Of a stretch of DNA of 64,000 nucleotides, positions 36,010 to 48,589 are shown in pieces (the first letter of the stretch is position 1; each line of letters starts with the position of its first letter). The stretch spans positions 17,612,866-17,676,865 of the forward strand of contig NC_051437.1 of NCBI RefSeq assembly GCF_001649575.2, written 5' to 3'. Origin of the DNA: Kryptolebias marmoratus. Taxonomy: Eukaryota; Chordata; Actinopteri; Cyprinodontiformes; Rivulidae. Below the pieces are notes generated by a model that worked only from the letters and a program-made list of their open reading frames with translations, made no database searches and was not told where the DNA came from. The translations under genes were made by a program, and so were the position numbers.

Positions 36010-39000
36010 TTATTGACTGGTCATGCACTTGAACCTGTTCTTGAAATAATAGATTTCATTATGAAGATTTTTATCCACTCCAACAGAGGAGTATCGGAAC
36101 TTTTCATAACTCTTTTGGGTTTCTGTTTTGCTCCAGGGCAGGATGATCTTTGATGCATGGTTTATAATAACATCGCTACAGGAGCCGATGTGGAGGGAGC
36201 CCAGAGCGTCCACGAAAAACTCTGCAGCAACGAAAGAACATTTTATGATTTAGTTTAATTCATGATGTGAAGTTACTCAGCAGTATGTAAAAAAACAACA
36301 AATAAACAAATAAATAAACACAATAAGGACTAACCGAGATGGGCTGCTCGTGACAGACGGGGGTCAAAGCCAACTTGCCGCACTTTGTCTGTCTGAGCCA
36401 TGAAGAAGTTAATGACAGCATCTGCTACCACACATGTGGGATATCCCTCAATAACATGGTGAAACCCATCTCTGAAATGTAAACAGTCCCCATCCGGTCC
36501 TCCTTCCTCCACTGAAATGGTGTGACGATAGGTGGCAGTGTAGCCCGTCACCTCCCTCACTGCACCACCAACCTAAAGTCAAGGTGAGAAAAATCATCAC
36601 CAATACTGTCACAAGCTTAAGGAAATCAGAATGTGTGTGTAAACAGAGTGAAACAAACTAATAAAAGGAAAAAAAAACCAACACATTTTCCAACACATCC
36701 TATGATGCAGAAAGTGCCACTGATGTGTTCAAAAAGCTCAGCTGTTATGCATTTAAAAATCCCGTGCAGTCTCAATTACTATAGAATTTCAAAATGTAAA
36801 AAAAGGGGGCAATAAAAATAAAAATAGGTGTGCAGATGCACAACTATCTGATTAAAAGTGTTTTACATGTAACAAGACACTCTTTACCTCTGTTGTGTTT
36901 ACGGACTGTGTTGCATGCACACATGCACAGTTACCTCTTTATGTTTATGCTGATCTACTAGTATTACACAACCTGAACACATTCAAAAAAACAAACACTT
37001 TGATAAGGTAAACCGCAGTCTGTGACTTCTGCAATTCTCTGTGCGCACTGTATGAATGGGTCAGTTCATAGCATGCATATTAGGTTCCATACCCAAAGTA
37101 TTCTGTATGAATATTGTGATAAATAATGATACTTCTTAGATTTTTATTTATTTAGGAGATGCAAGCTGAAATAATTTAAGAGATTTGCCACTGATGCTAT
37201 CAGGGTCTCTTTTTTTTTTTGCTTCAATTTAAGTAAATATTTGCCTGAATGTTTCAGAAAACATTTATACTGGCTGTGGCCGGCATGTGTCTCACCAGAT
37301 CCAGAGTGGTCTTCTCCAAGATCTCCACCATTTTTTCCAGCTTGGTGTTTGCAGTAAAGATAAAATCATCGTCCACCCAGAGCACATACTTGGTGGTCAC
37401 CTGGGACACGGCCAAGTTTCTTCCAGCAAACCAGCCCTGTGAAGTTAAAGGAGCGACATATTTATCCGCAACAGTTGGGCATCACGACACAAAAACATTA
37501 CAAAGGGTCATTTAATCTTCTTTACCTTTCCAAATGGCATGATGTATTGTTCAATGTGAGGACCCTTCACTGGCTGGGGGTGCTCATTATCATCTGCTAT
37601 CACTATGGTAACTTTGGGATAAAACTGCCTTATGCTGTCGATGAGATCTTTCAGTTTGTCGTAGCGTAAAAAGGTCTTTGTGGCGATGGTAACTAAAGAT
37701 GTAATGTTGTATTCTGAGCAGAAACAAACAAACAAACAGAAAATTGAATAAAACATTCTGCAGTGATTTAAACTGTTAATTGTGGACAGTAAATGCTCAC
37801 CAACCTTCACCGTATCCAGACTTGTAAAGTTTGGGAACAGTTTTGTGACCAATTTTGATGGTAAAAAATGACTGGTGACCTTCAGTTGCAAACTGAACTG
37901 TCAAATAAAGCAGGAAAAATTACATAAATTCAAGTTGAAATCCTTCATTAGAAGTAAGCAGATGTTCTAGGTATCGTAGAGTATAATAATCAAGCTTTAA
38001 AATGCTACAATTTGAGTCAGGGTCCCAACATGATCCCAACACAACCTCTTCCATCAAAATAGAAAGATTAATCTAATGACAGGAGGTAAAATGAAAACCT
38101 TACAATTTAAATTTTTTTGGAAGAGTATTTATTTAACCACATTTTTTACCGAAGTGTCAGAAAGCTTTGGGTTTTCTTGTTTACTTGTCTGAAAATGGCC
38201 ACACGACTTTCTAGTGTCAGCGCTGTATCGAAATGACAACTTTACTTAAATCTGCCGTCTTCGGATGAAACACGGTGTTTGTGTAGGTGACCACTTGCAG
38301 CTGCCTGTTCAGAGAAGACAGAAGACGACTTGACAGCGTCATTTGCTGCTCCCCCTCTCCTGTAATGGAGACCATGTCCACCGTGGCAGCGACGTCAAAG
38401 GTTCCCAGCGTCGCCTTCAATTGTACCTGGTATAGGAGAAGGAAAATAAACAACAACAACAACAAAAAAAACATTGGACTTGAAAAAAACTTATTACTTA
38501 AACTTTAACAGAAAGAAATTACTTCATAGTTGGAGCTTTCTCTCTGTTTGAGTCCTAGACCTGTGAAAACAATTGGAATATAAATCAATTAAAGTTATAT
38601 TTTTTAATATGGTGTAATACTAAATGTGTTATTACCTGGAATGAAGATTGTTTTAAGGGGCTGCACCTCCACACCCTGGGTGGGATACTGAAGAGGGTTG
38701 TTGGCCTCAGCAATATTAAGCAAATCTGCTGGACTGTATGACCTATAAAAACAAACATAGCATACATATTAAGGCACGACTGAGTTCATTTTTTAACCAA
38801 ATTCTTATTTTTGTGGACATGTTGTGACACAAGCTCATTGCCAGATAGTTTTGTTTTAAATTACAACCAATTTTTGAAATGACTGTACTGTCAGATTTCT
38901 CTTAAACTGTCAAATGTAATCTAGATATAATCAAATTACATCATGACAAAATGTCTGATGAGAAAAACCTTTCTGATTTGACAAGATTCACTGCTTTTTC

Positions 39001-40332
39001 TTGACAACATATACTGTTACTTGTTTAAATTTCACACCTTTTAATGATAAAGAGTCAAGAAACATACTTATTCTGGAGTAACTCAAGTTATGAACTCCTT
39101 AATAAGCAGATAGATAATGGAAGTTTTGTAAATTTCCAGCCTTAAAGTCAGGAAGTCTGGTTGACCAGTATCTCACTTCTGTTTTTACTTCAGCATAATG
39201 CTGTGCAAACCTATGATTTTAGTAGATTATGAACAACATTCAGTGGTATGCGGCAGATATTTTTGTGTTAAAAGCTATGCAAAACATTTGTTAATTCTTG
39301 TGTTTTTTCATTAATAGTCAAAACAAATATTCAAAAAGACAAATAAATTCAATCTATGCATCAATAACTGGTTCTGGCCACGCTCACGTAAATTTGTGGA
39401 AGATTTAAAAACACACATTTCTATTAAAAACACATCAGGATATTATTTGCATACTTTCATTGCTACCCTTTTGTGGCATTTTGTTTAACTAATCAGTTCA
39501 GTGAAGCAGCTTGAATGCTGAGAAAATACCAACATAGTTTATCACAACGTGTGATCTTACACATACAAAAATGTCTCTCTGAAAGGTACAGTCTGAAATT
39601 GTAGGCCTACAACACAATAAAAACATTTGCCTTGAAAAATGTTGTAAGATCATTTATACTTGGAAAACTTAAGTCAAATTGTTTTTTGAATGCATACTCT
39701 GCAAGAACTAAAGTAATGAGTTTAAGCTGGTTGTAAACCAGTGTCTTCAGACATTCCTTGTAGTGCCGATTATGAGATTTGTGATTCTTTTAAAATACAG
39801 GACCGTGCTTGTCTTACGTATGTTATCAGATGTTTACCTCCTCTGAAAGTTGTCATACTCCTGAGCCCTATGACGCTTTACAATCTCAGGATCAGGATAG
39901 TATTCTAAGAATGCCTGCTGGAGGTTGTGGGCCCAGACACGAGGGAAGAGCAGATTGGAGAACGGTATATGAAAGGTTTCTTCATCGGGCAAGCATAGGC
40001 ACGCATTCTGAGCCAAACGACTGTGTTGAGAGACAGAGTAAACAGTTGCAGAGGAAGGACATAAAAAAAGAGAAATTTCTTTGAAAAAGTTAAGCTAACA
40101 CACACATAGACACAAACCTTGCCACATCTTCTTTTGTATGGTAAGCGATGTCAGGATAACCGCTGATGAGGTCTTCAGTTTTCTCACTGAAGAGTTTCTC
40201 CTCTAGTTTGCCTTGTCTTGGCCGGATATCAACTCCTGAGCTGGATGAAGGGATCCAAAATTGAAAGATGACTATAAACAATAGTCCCGCCACCAAAGTC
40301 AGTTTGAGGTATGTCATACATTTGTGAGCCAT
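36010..40332 (-). CDS. b4galnt1: Beta-1,4-N-acetylgalactosaminyltransferase 1 (GM2/GD2 synthase)
   Basis: Ten coding exons on the minus strand in continuous phase: 40118-40332, 39838-40020, 38636-38742, 38523-38560, 38246-38426, 37805-37897, 37526-37713, 37296-37436, 36335-36572, 36010-36221. The product is 531 residues; the human enzyme is 533. It is a type II Golgi membrane protein with a short N-terminal cytoplasmic stretch, a membrane anchor at about residues 9-26 ([17 protein letters not shown]) and a stem. The catalytic domain has [47 protein letters not shown] and the DXD-type metal site WVDDDF (Asp 357-359). It ends in CMTSQ like the human protein. It transfers GalNAc to GM3, GD3 or lactosylceramide to make GM2, GD2 or GA2. 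The ATG abuts a splice acceptor (TCTTTCCAG at 40333), so the 5' UTR is on upstream exons. Teleosts can have two copies (a/b); which one this is cannot be told. Confidence 0.96.
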
Positions 40333-40463
40333 CTGGAAAGAAGATTGATAAGTTAGGATAATAAATAGTTATCTTGAGCATAGACTAGACATTAAAATAG
40401 TTAGCTTTTGAAAACTCTTGAACTTAATTAAATTTGCATGATGTGCACCATCCGGTCTAGAAA

Positions 40464-40600
40464 AGTGGTTCTCAGCTGGCCTGGCTTCAGGACCCACTGT
40501 CACCCCTTTATGACAAGCCAAACATTTTTCACTCAGATGTATTGAATGAAAAGATGGTGCAGTTTGAATCTGGGATAGTAGTCTTATCAATTCTCCCTGG
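40464..40600 (+). repeat. hAT-like terminal fragment upstream of b4galnt1 exon 2
   Basis: agtggttctcagctggcctg followed by gcttcaggaccca resembles the terminus of a fish hAT element family. Only one end is recognisable. It lies in the 5' UTR intron of b4galnt1. Confidence 0.4.
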
Positions 40601-40832
40601 AATTTATGTCAACAGAAGCTCGTTGCCCTCTTGCCTGTGAACATCTGTGAATGTGATTCATGGACTTTTCTGCAAACACACACAAACACACACAAATGCA
40701 TCACACCGCCTCGTACAGTATGGAAACAAACATACACATTCTCATACTCATACTCTGCTGTCGCACTCCTTTTTTGTTATCTCTCTCACTTCCCCCCTCC
40801 TCCTTCCCTCTTTCTCTATCTTAGTAATTACT

Positions 40833-41268
40833 ACATCGGCTGTTTTAGTGGGCCTTGGTACCATTTAGAAATTTGGTACTGTTTAGTTTAGCTTTATCTT
40901 CCTGTACACTTAGTTTAGTTCTGTACATTTAGTCATGCTTAGATCTGTTTAGTTTAGCTACTATTTTTGACTGTCTTAGCTCATGCTTAGATGTGTCTGG
41001 TTTTACTTCGGCTGTATAGCGGGCCTGGGGTACTTTTAAATAGTTTGGTACTGTTAGTTTTAGTTTTAGCTTAGTTTAGTTCCGTACATTTACTCATGCT
41101 TAGATCTGTTGGTTTAGCTTAGCTTATTTAGACAATTAGTACCTGTCATTATCATGTTCTGTAACTTTGTCTATAATTTTGTTCTTGTGTTGTAAAGCAC
41201 TTTGAGTTGCCTTGTGCTGAAAAGTGCTATATAAATAAATGTACCTACCTACCTACCTAGAACAGAAT
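40833..41268 (+). repeat. Retroelement 3' region with internal tandem units and ACCT tail
   Basis: A TTTAG-rich unit is repeated with a period of about 160-172 bases. 'cggctgt' and 'tttggtactg' recur at 40837/41009, and 'tacattta.tcatgcttag' recurs at 40924/41085. The end is 'tgtaaagcactttgagttgc', 'aaaagtgctatataaataaa' and iterated ACCT. The end motif and short-unit tail are typical of fish LINE/SINE 3' ends. It lies in the b4galnt1 5' UTR intron. Confidence 0.65.
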
Positions 41269-42474
41269 ATCAGTGTGTGCCATGAGAAACCAAAACACCA
41301 AGCAAGTGTTGATGCTAAAAACACGACTTTTTCTATAATACACTTAATTCTCCACTTCACGAACTTCAGCCATATTTTGAACAGAGTGAACAACAGTGCT
41401 TACACACAAACATGAAATTAAAAAGTCCACCTACTAAGAAGTAGTAGTAGTGTTAAAAAGAAACACACAAACAATGCTATGCTTTCTGGCTGCATTGACA
41501 TTTTGAGATAAATTATTTAGGACCTGACACTTTAATTTCCAAATAATTTGTCAAATCACAGTTATCGTTCTTAATACGCATTTATTTTTAACAACCTATA
41601 GTTGTTGTTACAAATATGTGTGCTGAGTGTATCCTGCTGTTGCAAACTACTGTTGAGGCCTGTAGTTTATTTATTTATTTTGGTCATTGTGCAACAGCAA
41701 TTGATGTTATTGTTCTTGGGGACATTATGAGCCCAAAAATCTGTATCTGTAAATTAAAATGAATGGTGCCATGTGTTCAATATATTGACTCACTGCCCAC
41801 ACCTGCTTTAGATGACAGTAACGGAGATGCTAAAACAGTTTTGTAACCATTCTGTGACAGAAAGAGAAGAGTGAGCAAAATGTGGATTTATCACATTATT
41901 CAATATATATATATATATATATATAAATAAAATACAAAATGACCAAGCTATAAAATCTTTCGAACCAGGTACAAGTGATTTGCTTGTAAACTGTAGACTC
42001 ACGTGTGGGCCATTAGAATTACAGGCAGAGCAGTGGATCATCCAGTTCCTCCAGTTTGGGAGGCAACATTTTTTTGATGAAAAAGCTGTTTATTAGGGGC
42101 TAGGTTTATACCTCTCACGCTGAACATTGTGTGAGGGTGCACCTGTACCAGCATTTTCATAAGATAAACAAAATGGCTCAAAAGTCATGGAAGGAGAGTA
42201 CTGCTGCAATCAGTAAAAATAAGTTTATATTAACAGACCACGGAGGGGTAAAGTACATGGTCTTATGATGAGTGAATCACAACTGTAGCCCTCAGTTGAT
42301 CTTTTTATTGCCAGTGAGTTAATGAATGCCATAAATGAGGCATTATTTTCGGGGCAGATCTGGGGAGAGGTTAGGGAAGGCGGGTTCAGGACTAGAAAGG
42401 AATACATATCAAATATTTTAAACAAATAAGGTTCTTTCTGAGCCTCCACCTCCTCCTCTCAGACATGTGGGCCT

Positions 42475-42725
42475 GTGTTGTGTGTGTGCATGTTTGTTTG
42501 CCTGTTTTCTGTTAGCAAATTAGCTCATGAACCACTGGACTATTATTTTTTTAAATGTTCAGAATGTAATCACTGGATTTACATCTACACCTTAATAACT
42601 TTCGGAGTCAACTTGATTTAAGATGGCGGCTACAGCTAATCAACCTTAGCAAACACAAAAATGACTATAAGTCAGTTTTACAGGTGTTGAGCTAAAATTT
42701 TGTGTGCTAGTGCTAGTTTTATCTT
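42475..42725 (+). repeat. Dispersed repeat family A, locus 2
   Basis: A single unit with ctgttagcaaattagctcat, gaaccactggac, taagatggcggctacagct and ttgagctaaaattttgtgtg. It lacks the terminal 'gcattcctt' block, so it is 3'-truncated. Confidence 0.7.
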
Positions 42726-44592
42726 AAACGTGTTTTTACTATTTCCTAAACAAGCTATTTTTTCCAATATAAATGATGTTAATCACACAGGGTAAGGTCT
42801 TGTGAAGTTCTTCCACCTTTAATAGCAAATCAGTGACAACAAGAAGACTCAGCCACCAAATGATAATGGAAGGCAAAGACAATAAACCGGATTTAAAAAA
42901 AAGACTTGAAATAAAAAAAAGGAACCTGACATCAGTGACTATTAACACAAAACAGGGAAGTATAGCTAAAAGATTCATAACGGTTAACGGTTTACAACAA
43001 AACACAGGAAGTAGCTGCAGAAAATGGGCTTAATATTGGTGGGGTGCACATTCATTTCCTGAATGACTAACAACACCACCAAGTTCCGGTTTTAATGAAC
43101 GAACACACTGATGACTCTTAAAACCATTTTTCTAATTCTAGTTCATGAGTACAGTACTTTGGGGTAATTTGTAGAAAGAAAAATAACCTATTTTTTTGTC
43201 CTCCTAAAAAGAGATTTAGATACAAACAAAAAACATTTAACTTGTGCATTTGTTACCGTTGGAAAAAAAGTTATCTTACTGTTACTGTTTTTCTACTCCA
43301 AATCAGTAACATTTTTGCATCTATACTGTTTTTTTTGTTTGTTTTTTTAAATTGTAAACTGAAAAATGTTTTAAAACCAGCAAACAAAGCTGGTTGTAAC
43401 AGTGTCATTTACGGTGACTGAATACAACAGCTCATTGTCTCTACGGGAAGAATGTGACTTAAAGACGATGGAAAGAAAATACAAACATACAAGAACAAAC
43501 AATACTTTAAGTCTTTGGCCACAAAAGCTGATAAAAACAATATGCTTTTTGATTTGTGTCGACACAAAACTTAGCCACGACCCATTCCAAGATTGGATTC
43601 TTTAGTACTTTGTTACCAGCAACATGTCAAATTGACAAAATTTGTTACCATTTTTTTTAGCTGAATCTATAAAAATTACCAAAGATAACATGAATATGAG
43701 CTTGTGGGAATTGTATGACCCTAAACACCCACATGAAGAACATTAGAATCTATATGCTAATAAAATGCACACTGGCAGTGAAAGATGTCCTATTTGATTA
43801 TGGATGAATATTTTGAAAAAAATATTAATTTGAAAAGTATGCTTAGTTTTTTTGGATAGACAATATTTTTAAAATTGCAATCATGACCTGGTACGAATCT
43901 GCACACTGTTACGTTTTAATTGGTTGTAAAATTTTGAACACAGATTTGCAAAAAAGAGTTGAGTATATACCAGATGTATAAAACTCAGTAATATCAAAAT
44001 ATTATTGCAATTTAAACACATGCAGTGTGTATTTTTTCATGAATTCTTTAGATATTTGGATGTCCTCTGGCATCCATCAAAGGGTGCAGCAGCACCCTCA
44101 GCACCACTACTTCCCACAGCCCTGGACACTGTCATTGGGGTCTCCCTCTGGTCAATTATGTATTGAATAAATTAATCATTTGCTAAATGGTGAATATTGA
44201 TCTAAAACTATGTTAAATATTACAAATTGCAGAAGAACTATTTGTTTTCTTCTTATTTTGTTGTTTATGGCTCCACCCAGTGAGATCAGCCCCCAGCGAT
44301 GATTATGAAGATAGCTGCTGCAGGGCTGATTGTTGGTTTTTTTGCAGTGCAGGAGAGAGGCGTGTAACAGTTTTCTTTACCACAAAATTGTTTATTTTTG
44401 AGATTTGTAAGAAGTCAGCTCGGAGAATATTTTGTCAAATTCAATAAGAAAATTAAATGCCGCACTTTTGAAACAAGAAATCTCTCTGCGAGTGCTTATA
44501 TTTTTTGTGCGTTGAGAACCTCCTCCACAAGGCTATTCTGTCTCAAACTTTTTTGGAGCTAATGGTGATACAAGAATAGCCACTACACCCTC

Positions 44593-44709
44593 TCTGAATG
44601 CAAGAAAAAGGCTACCAGTATTGTCAAAGAGCCCTCTCACCCAGCCAGGCTGTTTAGCTTCCTGCCACATGGAAGACAATATCATTTCCTCGTATCACAA
44701 ACAACCAGA
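44593..44709 (+). pseudogene. Reverse-transcriptase C-terminal remnant of a LINE
   Basis: One open frame reads KATSIVKEPSHPARLF then SFLPHGRQYHF and SQTTR. This order (a Lys/Ala-rich start, DPSHP-like, LPSGRR-like and TTR) is the end of the ORF2 protein of LINE elements of the L2/Rex type. It has about 39 codons without a stop. The rest of the element is not recognisable nearby. A dead fragment. Confidence 0.5.
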
Positions 44710-45306
44710 CCTTCTCAACCTTCATTCTCCAGACTGCTGGCATTTCTTTTTGTTTTCTCATTTTTAAGCACACAAAATATGTTGCTATTGTCAGATACAA
44801 GGACTGGACAGGAAATGGGTGAAAAAGCAGCCAAAGTCCAATAAAAAAAATAAAAAAATAAAAACTTTGAAAGACCTTCAAGACCACTTTAAGAAAATTA
44901 CACAAACACCCCCCCCAAAAAAATCAGACTCTTTGGTAGTGAAGTATGAAGAAGCTGTTCAGTACTGTACGTCACTTCACCGCCAAGGTCTCCTCCACAA
45001 AAAGGGGAAGAAACAACATGCCTTCACAGTAGCTTAATCACTGATTTAGATCAACAAAGTGGAAATCAAGGAACAGAAAAAAGTGCAAAGATGCAAACCC
45101 CATTTTATTTTTTTTGACTTATCATAAACAACAATAAAACATTTCTGTAAATTTGCTGTATGAGGATCATTTGTGCAGAACATGGTGTAAATTGAAGAAG
45201 TGTGGAGGAGAAGAGAGTGCAGAAGTTCACCAAGCTTTGTTAGGAATGTCCGGTTGTTTTTGCCAGAACTTCGGAACAGTGGTGGTGATAACAGGAGGGT
45301 TCCCGG

Positions 45307-45406
45307 NNNNNNNNNNNNNNNNNNNNNNNNNNNNNNNNNNNNNNNNNNNNNNNNNNNNNNNNNNNNNNNNNNNNNNNNNNNNNNNNNNNNNNNNNNNNNN
45401 NNNNNN
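45307..45406. other. Assembly gap of 100 N
   Basis: Exactly 100 N. The sequence before the gap ends 'agggttcccgg', and a similar 'agggttccc' opens the structured repeat at 45557. The gap may therefore hide more copies of that repeat. Confidence 0.98.
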
Positions 45407-45555
45407 ATATGATTTTTTTTGTCTGAGTAGCAGTAGGGGTTTTGTATCAGGCTGTCTGGTTAGCTTTTCCCCAGCATTTTCTCGTTTTTCTGGCCACGTA
45501 GTTTTACCGGAGAAGAATAATAATACACAATCGTGAAAAATCCTTACAAAAACAA

Positions 45556-45638
45556 TAGGGTTCCCTGCTCCGCTGGGAGCAGGCGAACGGCCATGCCTTC
45601 ATTGGCCGCCCGCTTGCTTCCGCGGGCTTGGAACCCTA
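45556..45638. repeat. Cloverleaf-like structured repeat element
   Basis: A 9-bp perfect outer stem (TAGGGTTCC 45556-45564 with GGAACCCTA 45630-45638) encloses three hairpins. The first is CTGCTCC/GGAGCAG with a 4-base loop (45565-45582). The second is CGGCCA/TGGCCG with a 9-base loop (45588-45608). The third is CCCGC/GCGGG with an 8-base loop (45609-45626). It is far more GC-rich than its surroundings. Flanking 'ccttacaaaaacaa' and 'aataaag' resemble the tail of a dispersed fish repeat I have seen before. It is not a tRNA, because it lacks A- and B-box consensus and an anticodon arm. Confidence 0.65.
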
Positions 45639-45714
45639 ATAAAGAAGAGAAAAAGAGGGAATGATGACATTTCTAAACAGATTTTCCAGTAGAACAGAGA
45701 ACCATATTTACCAA

Positions 45715-46510
45715 ACCACTTTCAAAAAAAGCTGGGATGTTGTGTAAAATGTAATTAAAACATTATGCAATGATTTGCAAAACCCATATTTTAATCACAA
45801 GGAAACAAAGGAAACATTAAATGTTTAAACTAAGAAATTGCACCTTTTTAACTTTTTGGAAAAAAAAAAAGATAATTTCCAATTTTAAGGCTGCAAAAAC
45901 ATCTCAAAACAGATCTGTCAGGAGCAACAAAGGGCTATGGTACAAATAATTTGCAGGATGAAAATTTAGCAACTAATGAGGTTAATTGGTCACAAGTCAG
46001 TCACAGGGTTATTCATAAAAGCCTATTAGAGAGGCTGAATCTCTCAGAAGGAAAGAATACAGATGTTCACCACTCTGCAAAAAAATTCATCTAAAAATAG
46101 TAGAACAATTTCAGAATAATCCTCAACCTTAAATTGCGAAGACTGAATATTCCATCATTTGCAGTTCATAATAACAGCAAAGAGTTTGAGAATTTGGAGA
46201 AATCTCTGAGCTCAAAGGACAAGACTGAAAGTCAATACTGGAGTCCTGTGACCATTGGACCCTCAGGTAGCGTTATATTAAAAACAAGTATGATTCTGAT
46301 CAGGACATCACTTTATGGGCACAGGAACACTTCCACAAATCACGGTCTGCAAACACAGCCTGACATATATAAATGCAGGTTAAAGCTCTATCATGTAAAG
46401 AAGAAGCCATATGTGAACATAATCCAGAAATCCAAATCTGGGCCAAAACTTAATCCGGTAGTATGCAGTGGATGGGAGAAATTCAGGTTTACAAACGTCC
46501 TCCACAGAGG
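45715..46510 (+). mobile_element. Non-coding copy of a widespread teleost DNA-transposon-like repeat
   Basis: It starts aaaaaagctgggatgttgtg, followed by 'atgcaatgatttgcaaaacc'. These strings belong to an abundant fish repeat that typically opens with an 'aaaagttgggacg'-like terminus. The body has stop codons in every frame long enough to matter. The open frame at 46134-46550 has no recognisable domain. A second, different segment of what seems to be the same superfamily is at 54430-54950. Confidence 0.45.
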
Positions 46511-47411
46511 ACAAATTCGAGCTGTGGGTCAGGCAGGAGATGTTGCTTAATATTTATGTTGTTGCCTTTTTTCCTCTTTCCCACAGGTGAAAGTTGTGTC
46601 CCTTTAAAAGAGTCCGGTTTAATAATTAAACCCGAAAAGCAGATGCCTCCTGCTCACACTGGAACACACATGGAACAGGAACAGGAGTATTTTTAATCTT
46701 AGGCGCATGAAGTAAATACAGAAAAGACAGACACACAGCTTTCTGGATTTCTAATTTGATTTTATATATATAAATTTACTTTAAAACTCCAAATTATGAG
46801 AGATAAAACAGGGAAAAAACTTGAATAATTCCAAAAACTATAAAACTGAAGAAGTGATATAAGTGTATACAAACACACACCCACACACACATAATATATA
46901 TATATATATATATATTTATTTTGTGAGAACAATAGAAGCCAGGGTCTACAATACCAGACAGGACCCAAGATGCAGGCTGTGTAAAGATGTCCTTGAGACA
47001 ATCCAACACATAACAGCTGGATGAAAGATGCAGGCAGGCAAAGCATACATGGAACAAACTGGTGATTGTTAACCAACCGGACATTGTGGTGATACATAAG
47101 ATACAGAAGAAAGCAGTGGTGATAGATGTAGCAGTCCCAAGTGACTGTAACATCAGGAAGAAGGAGCACGAGAAGCTGGAGAAATCCAAGAACTGAAAGA
47201 GGAAATACCTGACTGAGTGACCCTGAAGCATAATGAATTAAGAAAACAGCGCAGATTTGGAAATAATCCGAAAAGTAAGCAAGTTAATAATAATAATATG
47301 GAGAAACAGGTCCAGCACGTTTCTGCAGCCCCTGGCCACAATGGTGATGTTTTATTTTATTTTCATTTTGCATATTTTCATTTTACGACAGTATATTTGA
47401 CAGTATCTTAA

Positions 47412-47442
47412 GCAGTACTGTACAGTACAGTACTGTACAGTA
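47412..47442. repeat. Palindromic GTAC-rich short tandem repeat
   Basis: Iterated cagtactgta units, each self-complementary. It could form a hairpin. No further role is visible. Confidence 0.8.
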
Positions 47443-47979
47443 CATTAACCCCCCACCCCCTTTAAAACAAACAAACAACAACAAAAAACATTTGCTCTTA
47501 ATAAAACCTCCCTGTTTTTTCGTACTTGGTAAACATCACCCTCACGCAACTTCTTGTGAAGACGTGCAGCTGTCATCAAATTCAGAATTACCAAAATGGC
47601 ACCCACTCACAGACTTTCACTCTACTTTCAAAAAGTCTTTAAACAAAAGGACACGTCTAATGTAACGTTTCATTTGATCTGGTATCATTCTGAGGACAGC
47701 TTGTCAGGAACAGGCTGTTATTATCACAACTATTTTTATATGCACGCAAAGACTTCTAATTTTCTTTCATTAAGTAGAGTTCACTTTAAGCTGTAAAAAC
47801 TATAATTTGATTTCCGGAGGAAACCCACAGGCCTTAAAGTCAACACGTGCTCATCTCCTCACGTCAAAAATGTCTTAAAGAGGGAAAAAAGCGGCTCTGT
47901 TTCTGAATCACCCCCCTCCTCCTAATTTACTTTTATAAGTTCCAGCTGTGAATAAAAAAAAGAAAGAAATGAAACTCAC

Positions 47980-48060
47980 CGTGTCCGCTCCTGGGAAAGT
48001 GACACTCGTCTGCGCCCTCTGATGAGAAGTGACAGCTGTGGGCACGCGCTCCTCCTGCGT
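47980..48060 (-). other. b4galnt1: Candidate untranslated leader exon of b4galnt1
   Basis: On the minus strand a GC-rich segment ends with a near-perfect donor, ACACG followed by GTGAGTTT at 47979. Because the b4galnt1 ATG exon begins at an acceptor, an upstream exon is required and this is the best visible one. It implies a leader intron of about 7.6 kb. The 5' end is not defined. Confidence 0.4.
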
Positions 48061-48455
48061 GGTGAGAGAACGGGTTTGACAGAATTCCTCAGCGGGACCG
48101 AGCCTGTTCCACTAAACCGTCTATGCAAAAGACTCAGCTACTGCCAGAGGCGGAAACTCAAAGACAGAACACCATTGTCATCAGCGGACCTAATCAGGAA
48201 CAAAAAAGAAAACGGCAACAGAGAAAAGCAAAACATTTGAACCCCCTTGGCATTTTTAAAATATGTTGTTTGGAATAAAATTTCATAAAGATTCTGGCAA
48301 CTTCAAACATTTCTTTTTTTTCATTTTCAAAGTTGCAACTTCGTTGTCACTAATGCTAGATATGCAGAGTACTACTAAAGAGAAATAGAGGAAACCTAGC
48401 AAACCACTGAAAACTCACTTGAAACAGTTAAACCCATTTCAGGCCAGATAACTAC

Positions 48456-48589
48456 TGACGTCACGTGAGGGGCGCGCTTCCGGTTTCATCCATAAAATGT
48501 TGTAGACAGAAGTCCCAGCGCTGGTCTTGTGTTAATTCTGCTTTAACAGACAAACGGGGGGAGGGCGGTTGGGTAAAAGGACCGGAAGT
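48456..48589. promoter_or_regulatory. Promoter-like cluster: CRE, E-box and two ETS sites
   Basis: TGACGTCA (48456-48463) overlaps CACGTG (48462-48467), followed by CTTCCGG (48477-48483) and ACCGGAAGT (48581-48589) around a G-rich block. Such clusters are typical of TATA-less housekeeping promoters. It could serve b4galnt1 (about 400 bases upstream of the candidate leader exon, minus strand) or an unannotated plus-strand transcript. Confidence 0.45.

Noticed and set aside
42739..43005. 88-codon hydrophobic minus-strand frame
   Set aside because: AT-rich Leu/Ile/Phe composition typical of chance frames; no splice or start context.
45556..45638. tRNA gene
   Set aside because: A cloverleaf-like fold is present, but there is no A/B box, no 7-base anticodon loop and no T-arm consensus.
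46134..46550. 138-codon open frame
   Set aside because: It lies in a transposon-like repeat, has no domain or splice context, and looks incidental.
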